From positions 1 to 64,000 of the forward strand of contig JAUJYZ010000220.1 of NCBI GenBank assembly GCA_033675265.1: DNA of 64,000 nucleotides, written 5' to 3'. How positions within the stretch are numbered: position 1 is the first letter of the stretch; every line of letters starts with the position of its first letter. The notes beneath the pieces are model-generated. The model saw nothing but the letters and a program-made list of their open reading frames with translations, was not told where the DNA came from and did not search any database. Made by a program: the position numbers and the translations under genes. Of the stretch, positions 55,696 through 64,000 are shown one piece after another. The DNA comes from Actinostola sp. cb2023 (Eukaryota > Cnidaria > Anthozoa > Actiniaria > Actinostolidae).

Positions 55696-55850
55696 TCGAC
55701 TTATAACTGTAGATCTCGACTTATAACAGTAGATCTCGACTTATTACTGTAGATCTCGACTTATAACTGTAAATCTCCACTTATAACTGTAGATCGCGAC
55801 TTATAACAGTAGATCTCGACTTATAACAGTAGATCTCGACTTATAAGTGC
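55696..55850 (+). repeat. 20-bp satellite, continuation after the Maverick
   Basis: Seven to eight copies (CGACTTATAACTGTAGATCT with CAG variants), continuing the array interrupted at 25,727. Confidence 0.9.
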
Positions 55851-56898
55851 GAGGTGTGTATGCATATGGTGTTCTGCAAATTCAGAACGAGGCTGCATCC
55901 GTTCAACATGGCGGCCATCTGGCCTTTGATGACGTTGCACTGTTTGTTTGGCTGTCACTCACTAGAGTTTGTGCCTTTGATGACGTTGCACTGTTTGTTA
56001 GCTTGTCATCTCCGTGCGCACTCACTAGAGTTTGTGCCTTTGTTCTTCCTCAATATGTTACAGCCTGATACAGCCAGCATACCAGATATTATTTTATATT
56101 GAGCAGTATTTAAAGCTAGGATTTGATTATCTGTTCGGTCACAAGCAAGCCGTATAGGGCCAATCCTAGTCTTTTATGCATCGGACATTAACCTAATTAA
56201 CAAGCTTCCCGCACTTCTATCTACAATGGGCGTCAAAATTAGTTGAAACACTATACAGTTATCAGCAAAAAACACTATCACCACTATGGATATGGTGTAC
56301 ACTCTCTCCTCCCCTCCCCCCACCGCACAATGTTGATCATCAGTTGCGCTTTTTCATGGGCAATGATGTATCTTCAACATTGGAGAGGGGGAGGTGATTT
56401 GGATGCGTATAGTTCATATTTTAAACACAAAATGCAATCCTACACCGATAGCTAGGTTCCAAAATGGGTAATGTTTCAACAATTTGACGCTCATTGTAGT
56501 TCCTGCCCCATTATGCACCACTACCATTTAACACAACTTCATTGAAACTGCTTTGTGTCGCCGTCTCCGCCAAACCTTTTTCTAGAGAGAATTCGCTTCT
56601 ATCTCTGTGAAAGGTTCCGGGCCATGAAAGATACAAAGAAATGTACGGTGGCCCATAAATATTTCAGCATAATCAAATTTAAAATACTGCTCAATATAAA
56701 ATAATATCTGGTATGCTGGCTGTATCAGGCTGTAACATATTGAGGAAGAACAAAGGCACAAACTCTAGTGAGTGCGCACGGAGATGACAAGCTAACAAAC
56801 AGTGCAACGTCATCAAAGGCCAGATGGCCGCCATGTTGAACGGATGCAGCCTCGTTCTGAATTTGCAGAACACCATATGCATACACACCTCGCACTTA
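55848..56898. mobile_element. Palindromic element between opposed satellite arrays
   Basis: Arms 55,848-56,112 and 56,685-56,898 are inverted copies (start GTGCGAGGTGTGTATGCATA). The left arm has an extra ~56-bp internal tandem duplication (GATGACGTTGCACTGTTTG twice). The 20-bp satellite changes orientation across it. The interior 56,113-56,684 has no gene. Confidence 0.75.
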
Positions 56899-57968
56899 TA
56901 AGTCGAGATCTACAGTTATAAGTCGAGATCTACAGTTATAAGTCGAGATATACAGTTATAAGTCGAGATCTACAGTTATATGTCGAGATCTACAGTTCAG
57001 TATAAGTCGAGATCTACAGTTATAAGTCGAGATCTACAGTTATAAGTCGAGATCTACAGTTATAAGTCGAGATATACAGTTATAAGTCGAGATCTACAGT
57101 TATATGTCGAGATCTACAGTTATAAGTCGAGATCTACAGTTATAAGTCGAGATATACAGTTATAAGTCGAGATCTACAGTTATATGTCGAGATCTACAGT
57201 TATAAGTCGAGATCTACAGTTATAAGTCGAGATCTACAGTTATAAGTCGAGATCTACAGTTATAAGTCGAGATCTACAGTTCAGTATAAGTCGAGATCTA
57301 CAGTTATAAGTCGAGATCTACAGTTATAAGTCGAGATCTACAGTTATAAGTCGAGATCTACAGTTATAAGTCGAGATCTACAGTTATAAGTCGAGATCTA
57401 CAGTTATAAGTCGAGATCTACAGTTATAAGTCGAGATCTACAGTTATAAGTCGCGATCTACAGTTATAAGTCGAGATCTACAGTTATATGTCGAGATCTA
57501 CAGTTATAAGTCGAGATCTACAGTTATATGTCGAGATCTACAGTTATAAGTCGAGATCTACAGTTATAAGTCGAGATCTACAGTTATAAGTCGAGATCTA
57601 CAGTTATAAGTCGAGATCTACAGTTCAGTATAAGTCGAGATCTACAGTTATAAGTCGAGATCTACAGTTATAAGTCGAGATCTACAGTTATAAGTCGAGA
57701 TCTACAGTTATAAGTCGAGATCTACAGTTATAAGTCGAGATCTACAGTTATAAGTCGAGATCTACAGTTATAAGTCGAGATCTACAGTTATAAGTCGCGA
57801 TCTACAGTTATAAGTCGAGATCTACAGTTATATGTCGAGATCTACAGTTATAAGTCGAGATCTACAGTTATAAGTCGCGATCTACAGTTATAAGTCGCGA
57901 TCTACAGTTATAAGTCGCGATCTACAGTTATAAGTCGAGATCTACAGTTATAAATCGAGATCTACAGT
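56897..57968 (-). repeat. Large 20-bp satellite array (about 53 copies)
   Basis: Tandem TATAAGTCGAGATCTACAGT. Recurrent variants (TATATGTCG, GTCGCGATC, GAGATATAC) and three inserted TTCAG points at 56,996, 57,280 and 57,624 (284 and 344 bp apart) reveal higher-order duplication. Confidence 0.95.
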
Positions 57969-58114
57969 TAGTTCACGATTTGAATTTATGTATGTTTTTA
58001 AAACAAAAGTGCAAAAATAAGATATAACATTTTGAAGCGAGGAATAAAATAATAATAATTAGTTTGCACGAAAAAAAAAACTTGTATTACAAGTGTCCCT
58101 AACGGGCCACCGTA
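57967..58114 (-). repeat. Terminal inverted repeat, right copy
   Basis: Reverse complement of 4,728-4,873, ending GGGCCACCGTA. It abuts the satellite at its inner side exactly as the left copy does. Confidence 0.65.
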
Positions 58115-59235
58115 AGAGGCCCCACCATAAAACGAATATCATAATGAATGTGTTGAAGATTAATCCACGTTCTAGAAATTATGACGAAGAAATTGTCGAA
58201 AATCTTCGACCGAGCGATTTTTCCCAGAGAAGTTACTGGAATTTTTCAAAACAGGAAACATGACTTTAATGAATTATGTAGAGGAAATTGTGGAGATTTC
58301 GGCTCAATTTCGAGATAACTAGCTATGATGATTGGGATAATTGAGTATTCCAGACATCATACCCAAGTTTACCTTCGTTTATTTGAAGTTTATTTGGTGT
58401 TGATGAAGGCTAAAATATAATAATATACATTCCATATGTATAAGAATTGACTAAATGTATTTACTTTTCCTTCAATCTTCTTCGCGACTGAGCTTGCAAC
58501 GTCGACAAACAGTTTACTCCATGTCAGCTGGCCGCCATGTTGTCCAAAATAGAGTATTTAGCACAGCAAAAGAACAGGAATTTGATATCAAATAAAGGCA
58601 TCATTTTCTAATATTTCGATCAATGAAATAACTTTAAGGCAAAAAGATAGCATTAAGAATTCATTTCTGCGTGTTCAGTACATACAATTCTCGTAATACG
58701 TCCGCAAAAACTGTAAACATTGGAACCAAACAACTTGTCTCGAGTACATCTTGTATATCTGACTGTGGCGACGCATGCGCACACAAAAGTCCCTCCTGTT
58801 AATGTGGCTAATATATACTTTGAGAATGTGAAGTCAGCGCGCGGAAATATCTGAAGAATCTGCAGAATTCGACGAATCGCTTGGCAAATCTTCCATATCT
58901 TCCTCTAAGTTATAGCAATCAAGTGTAGCTGCACAAATTGTGCTGGCTATTGTTTTTTATGTAAAAACAAAATAAAGAACGATATAGAACAATAGCCAGG
59001 ACTTTTAGTGTGCAACGACACGAAGACCTGACCGACTGAATTTCGCGGACCGATTGGGCGAGACTTCAATATTGGCGGACATCGATTTTTCTGCTGTTTT
59101 ATATTGATTTGTTCAACGCCATTTTGTCACTTAAATGACAACATTTATAAAAAATGGATAACTTACTTCATATGAAATCATTTGAATTCGGAAAATCGAC
59201 CGCTAAAATTTGACATATTTAGTCGACCCCCGTTA
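58115..59235. repeat. Gene-free stretch with dispersed repeat copy
   Basis: 58,795-59,220 is the diverged partner of 7,850-8,300 (shared GAATGTGAAGTCAGC, TTGGCAAATCTTC and ATGGATAACTTACTT). 58,115-58,790 holds nothing I recognise. Confidence 0.6.
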
Positions 59236-59239
59236 ATAT

Positions 59240-59655
59240 GATTGCTTTCGGCTCAGTATGTCTTGTCATCCATTTCAACATATACATAGACCTAAGGAAA
59301 ATAAGCTTTCTTTTCTTTTAAACCATGGATGCGTTGTTTATCATTTTAAATGTGATCATTGTGAGTATGTGAGTATGTCAGATATACTTCGCGACACTTG
59401 GATGTATCTGCGCATTCAGGAGCATAGGTATTCGGCCATTGGCACGATTCCATAGTACTTAGGTATAAGGGAGCAGTTGTCAATTGGGACTTCCTCCTGT
59501 TACTGCCTCCTGTCACGCTTCATTTCTATTATTATTATTCCCACTTGAGGCGAATTCAATCAAGTAAGCTAAACTAACCACTGACGAAGGACTGACGATC
59601 GAAACCTCAGTAAATTTATTATATTTTACACGTCGTTAAAGTTTCACTCTACACA
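59240..59655 (+). pseudogene. GIY-YIG / Penelope-like element remnant
   Basis: A degraded frame reads HGCVVYHFKCDHC, then after shifts IQEHRYSAIG, the pattern of the Cys-containing GIY-YIG endonuclease at the end of Penelope-like retroelements. It is followed by a tail with ACTGACGAAGGACTGACGAT and TCGAAACCTCAG, which resembles the 3' tail common in such elements. No RT domain is present. A remnant only. Confidence 0.5.
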
Positions 59656-59674
59656 CTTGTAGAGAATTGTAAAC

Positions 59675-60360
59675 ATGGTTCAATACCAGTGACAATATAC
59701 GACACCAACATCATATTTGTGACTGTCGCAGCCAGAGCCATGATTTCCCCATCCATAGTGAGTACAGCTATGAATTGAAGTTTCTGATCCTGAACATCCC
59801 ATGTAGTTCAGCCAGACTTTTCCTGACCCTCGTCCATAGCGCCAATATTCTACAGCTTTGGTAAAACCAAGTTGTCGACATGCAACCTTGCATGCCGTCG
59901 TTCATATCCCACCAATCATGACACACTGTTCCCCATTGGCCATTGTCGTAGACTCGTACAATACCAGCAACACCTGAACCTGTTGTATCACTTTGACCAT
60001 GTACTTAAATTTCGAAATCTAACAGTTCTTTAAATATTTTGAATGAACAAATTCCTGACAGATATATAAATTCCACAAGCATTCATGTGAATTTTTGAAA
60101 ACCATTGTGATCCAAAAAAATAATAATTTCTGAATTATTTGTATCCTAAAATTCAGTAATCAGAACACACGACACCAACATCTTCTCTGTGACTCTTGCA
60201 CAAAGAGTCAACAATTCCCCAACCATCGTGAGAACAGGCCTGCAGTGACGACTCTGATCCTGTACATGCCATTTCGTCTAACCAGACTTTTCCCGACCCT
60301 AGTCCTTACCACATCGGTCCTAAAGCTTTGGTAAAACCAAGTGAGGGTTGTCCAATATAC
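59675..60360 (-). pseudogene. SRCR-domain fragments (two)
   Basis: On minus, 59,680-59,990 encodes GIVRVYDNGQWGTVCHDWWD, then after a frame change CRQLGFTKAVEYWRYG, GSGKVWLNYMGCSGSE and HYGWGNHGSGCDSHK...VGVVYC. 60,170-60,350 encodes the second half of another: [18 protein letters not shown] and [20 protein letters not shown]. These are scavenger-receptor cysteine-rich domains, usually extracellular ligand-binding modules. Frame breaks and missing halves suggest pseudogene or partial exons of a host receptor gene. Confidence 0.7.
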
Positions 60361-60757
60361 ACACGACCTGATACGGATGGTGAAAGTTGGTTTACCACGG
60401 TATCAGATGGTGAAGTCATTAGTATGCACAAAACGTACATAACATTAAATGATACTGCCAATTAATATGACATAGACTTTATGGTCATAATGCATATTAA
60501 TATGACGTTATAGCCTTTATGCATCTCCCTTTATGGCATCATTGTGAGGAGACTGAGGACTTTACGATAGTTGCCCTTCAAAAATTGTTTAGCGGAGTGA
60601 TGAGATGCACCGTGGTACCATCCGTCACCACTCGTACCGATGGTCACCATCCAGCCGGCCCTGTGGCAAAGTCTTGTAATATATGCGATATGCCACAGGG
60701 TGACCAAACCACCAATTTCACCATCGGACACCAACGGATAATGATGGTACCACGGTG

Positions 60758-61500
60758 CATCTCATTATCCGTTGGTGTCCGATGGTGAAATTGGTGGTTT
60801 GGTCACCCTGTGGCATATCGCATATATTACAAGACTTTGCCACAGGGCCGGCTGGATGGTGACCATCGGTACGAGTGGTGACGGATGGTACCACGGTGCA
60901 TCTCATTATCCGTTGGTGTCCGATGGTGAAATTGGTGATTTGGTCACCCTGTGGCATATCGCATATATTACAAGACTTTGCCACAGGTCCGGCTGGATGG
61001 TCACCATCGGTACGAGTGGTGACGGATGGTACCACGGTGCATCTCATTATCCGTTGGTGTCCGATGGTGAAATTGGTGATTTGGTCACCCTGTGGCATAT
61101 CGCATGTATTACAAGACTTTGCCACAGGTCCGGCTGGATGGTGACCATCGGTACGAGTGGTGACGGATGGGACCACGGTGCATCTCATTATCCGTTGGTG
61201 TCCGATGGTGAAATTGGTGATTTGGTCACCCTGTGGCATATCGCATATATTACAAGACTTTGCCAAGGTCCGGCTGGATGGTGACCATCGGTACGAGTGG
61301 TGACGGATGGTACCACGGTGCATCTCATTATCCGTTGGTGTCCGATGGTGAAATTGGTGGTTTGGTCACCCTGTGGCATATCGCATGATTACAAGACTTT
61401 GCCACAGGGCCGGCTGGATGGTCACCATCGGTACGAGTGGTGACGGATGGTACCACGGTGCATCTCATTATCCGATGGTGTCCGATGGTGAAATTGGTGG
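60758..61500. repeat. 141-bp tandem repeats
   Basis: CATCTCATTATCCG starts at 60,758, 60,899, 61,040, 61,181, 61,321 and 61,461. The unit length is a multiple of three, so both strands show long open frames (201 and 170 codons) that are not genes. Confidence 0.95.
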
Positions 61501-61764
61501 TTCTACGGCCTTATGAAGCCTTCAGTCTTGTTATTCGTCGTTTGCAAAGAACTAACTATTCGTTGTTTGCAAATAACTTTTAAACAACAACACTACTAAC
61601 GGCCTTTCGAAGTCTTCAGTCTTGTTATTTCAGTCGCCGATCGACGTTTGCAAATAACTAACAACAACACTACTAAATATAACGGGAAGCCTTCAGTCTT
61701 GTTATTCGTCGTTACGTTTGCAAAGAACTAACTATTCGTTGTTTGCAAAGAACTAGCAGCCATA

Positions 61765-63054
61765 TATATCTTTGTTGAATGAGGGTGGCTTCACAAGCTG
61801 TCTTATTTAATGTGGTGTTTAGAAATAAATGAGTTGTTATATTGTTTTACTGTGCATCAAAATCCAAAGACTAATCAGAATCCCGAGTGCACGCTGCTAA
61901 AGCGTCGTTTTGACCATAGATCATGGCGTGACCTTTCTTCGAGTAATAACAACACATGAATTTTTCGAAGAGCGATAGGTAATATTTGAGATGTTAAATG
62001 TCATGTCACCTCCAGCGACATATAGTTTATACGTAGTTAATTAGCGTAATAGAATTGCTTTATTACAAACGCACACGACGTTCGCGGTAGATCCACGTAA
62101 CAGAATATACAGATATCATTGTATACCAAGTTTATTTATTATACAGCTCTGTAACTCGCCGGTAGTTAGTCTTGTTGTTGTTGTAGACGTGATTGTGAAC
62201 GGGGTCGTGACCCCTGTAAATTTAATGTACGAACACTGAAACGTCTATCAGAAAGATGAAAAGCCTTCCTCTATGATCGTATTCGTAAAAACACACCAGT
62301 TATGTCAACGAATATGGAAGTCATGGTGAGAATTATGTCTTACGTAAATCGAAGAAAATGAATGGGTTTGTAAACAAAGAAAGAATTGCTAAGCTTATTT
62401 ATTTATGTCATTAAAGACACAAGCCTAATAAATATATTTATCATTGTATACTTGTAATTTACCACTGACGTCTGTTTACAAGACTACAGATAAGACTCAG
62501 AACCATAATGTAACTCACGGTTCTTCTATGTCAGTTTACAACATTTTACGGTAACTTATTTTAGCCCGATCGAGTGCGCGCTATTAATGTTGAGCGTCTA
62601 GTTTTGTTTTGATTTGAGTTTTTAAATTAATGACAAAACTGATTTTGAAAGGAATGGTATTAGGATGATTTCACTTCGCCCGTGAAAGAAAAATGACTAA
62701 CAAAAATGACTAACCAAACAGAACAAAGGAAAACAATGGAATTATAGTGTACTAGCTAGACAGGGCTCAAAGTTTATTTTTGTCTTTGGGCACACTTTCG
62801 CTACCAGGTTTAACAGCTGTAATTTTAGTGGTCTCTTGGTAAAACCATGCACTCTAAGTGGAATATGCGAATACAGAATAACAAGGCCCAAAATTGACCA
62901 AAATCATTCGCACAAGTCAGTGCAGAGTGCATTATGATGACTTGCCGATTTTGTGACGAAAAAGAAAACAAAGCACATTTTATAAACTCGATCGGGCATT
63001 CCTTACAGGAGCTTGTCCAAGTAATAAGTAATGGTGTGCAGCTCGTTCAGGCTC
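61765..63054. other. Gene-free interior
   Basis: No gene, tRNA or repeat of note was recognised. Confidence 0.4.
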
Positions 63055-63225
63055 GGCAGTGAGCTTTGAAAACGAATAATTAATACTATATAAGTAGGCT
63101 TGGCAGTGAGCTTTGAAAACGAAGAATTAATACTATATAAGTAGGATTGGCAGTGAGCTTTGAAAACGAATAATAATACTATATAAGTAGGCTTGGCAGT
63201 GAGCTTTGAAAACGAAGAATAATAG
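63055..63225 (+). repeat. ~48-bp tandem repeat (about 4 copies)
   Basis: Unit GGCAGTGAGCTTTGAAAACG followed by AATAATTAATACTATATAAGTAGG, with small indels. Confidence 0.85.
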
Positions 63226-64000
63226 TAGCCGTGTCTTGTTCACACTAGACCTATAAAGGCTTCCCGTTATATTTAGTAGTGTACATGTTAATTGTTGTTT
63301 AAATTTGTTGTTATAGTTCTTTGCAAACGACGATCGGCGACTGAAATAGTAGTGTTGTTGTTTAATAGTTCTTTGCAAACAACGAATAGTTAGTTCTTTG
63401 CAAACGACGAATAACAAGACTGAAGGCTTCCCGTTATATTTAGTAGTGTCAGTGTTGTTAGTTCTTTGCAAACGACGAATAACAAGACTGAACTGAGACT
63501 TCGAAAGGCCGTTAGTAGTGTTGTTGTTTAAAAGTTATTTGCAAACAACGAATAGTTAGTTCTTTGCAAACGACGAATAACAAGACTGAAGGCTTCCCGT
63601 TATATTTAGTAGTGTTGTTGTTAGTTCTTTGCAAACGACGATCGGCGACTGAAATAACAAAACTGAAGACTTCGAAAGGCCGTTAGTAGTGTTGTTGTTT
63701 GAATAGTTATTTGCAAACAACGAATAGTTAGTTCTTTGCAAACGACGAATAACAAGACTGAAGGCTTCATAAGGCCGTAGAACCACCAATTTCACCATCG
63801 GACACCATCGGATAATGAGATGCACCGTGGTACCATCTGTCACCACTCGTACCGATGGTGACCATCCAGCCGGCCCTGTGGCAAAGACTTGTAATATATG
63901 CGATATGCCACAGGGTGACCAAATCACCAATTTCACCATCGGATAATGAGATGCACCAATTTTATTTTTAATTACGGAATACATTAAAAAAAAAAAATTT

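Larger units (their letters stand above)
60600..63958. mobile_element. Foldback element with tandem-repeat arms
   Basis: The left arm has an inverted unit (60,600-60,745), then six direct 141-bp units (60,758-61,500), then TTTGCAAA(G/T)AACTA repeats (61,503-61,760). The right arm carries the reverse complement of the same blocks (63,290-63,958). The outer word GATGAGATGCACC marks both ends. The interior has no gene. Confidence 0.75.

Noticed and set aside
55854..56102. Frames starting MCMHMVFCKF on both arms of a palindrome
   Set aside because: Present because the arms are inverted copies; no protein family and disrupted by the internal duplication.
60718..61323. 201-codon minus and 170-codon plus frames
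   Set aside because: Both arise because the tandem unit is 141 bp, a multiple of three; no start context, no domain, both strands open.

Overview
This is a nuclear window from a metazoan, probably a marine invertebrate such as a sponge or cnidarian; the species cannot be named from the sequence. The background is AT-rich, with many short inverted-repeat transposons, minisatellites and frequent TACATGTA-type words. Host gene content is minimal: SRCR-domain fragments near 60 kb and a GIY-YIG-type fragment near 59.3 kb.

The centre, 25,728-55,695, is one integrated Maverick/Polinton (adintovirus-like) element of 29,968 bp. It has ~980-bp terminal inverted repeats (TIRs) starting AGTAGT and ending ACTACT, and sits in a 20-bp satellite array with a TCGAC target duplication. 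Plus-strand order: three joined ETS-like units and a separate ETS-domain gene; four unrecognised genes; an rve integrase; a two-unit penton-like protein; a basic pX/pVI-like protein; the double-jelly-roll major capsid protein (MCP); an adenain-type protease; the packaging ATPase; a run of small arginine-rich proteins; and two further structural-type genes. On the minus strand lie family-B DNA polymerase (46,353-51,106, many lesions) and a small gene with two ~60-bp introns (51,445-51,907). A complete-looking LTR retrotransposon (36,454-41,917; Gmr1-like order, reverse transcriptase missing, near-identical LTRs, CAGCT duplication) has inserted at the last codons of the MCP gene.

The most unusual points concern the Maverick. 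It carries an ETS DNA-binding domain, a metazoan transcription-factor domain, amplified to four copies. Each TIR has four CGGAAGT words (the ETS core), several TTTCGCGC words (the E2F type) and a tRNA-Asp(GUC)-like gene; a third, better-paired tRNA-Asp lies just inside the right TIR. Together these suggest a self-regulating, cell-cycle-tuned promoter/terminus, which is an inference.

Flanks: 0.1-24.7 kb holds at least six inverted-repeat elements (about 100-1370, 12,101-12,652, 14,161-15,446, 15,846-17,028, 18,149-18,860, 19,465-20,077), minisatellites and a long TTTGTAAATAG array. Matching inverted termini at 4,728-4,873 and 57,967-58,114, each next to 20-bp satellite arrays, hint at one much larger composite element, or two copies of a family, around the Maverick. 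To the right are a palindromic element (55,848-56,898), a 1.07-kb satellite array, a Penelope-type remnant, SRCR fragments, and a foldback element with 141-bp tandem repeats (60.6-63.96 kb).

Many Maverick frame breaks fall at homopolymers, so sequence or assembly error must be separated from true decay. Other frame breaks, three in-frame TAA codons and a perfect palindrome in the polymerase gene look more like real damage.
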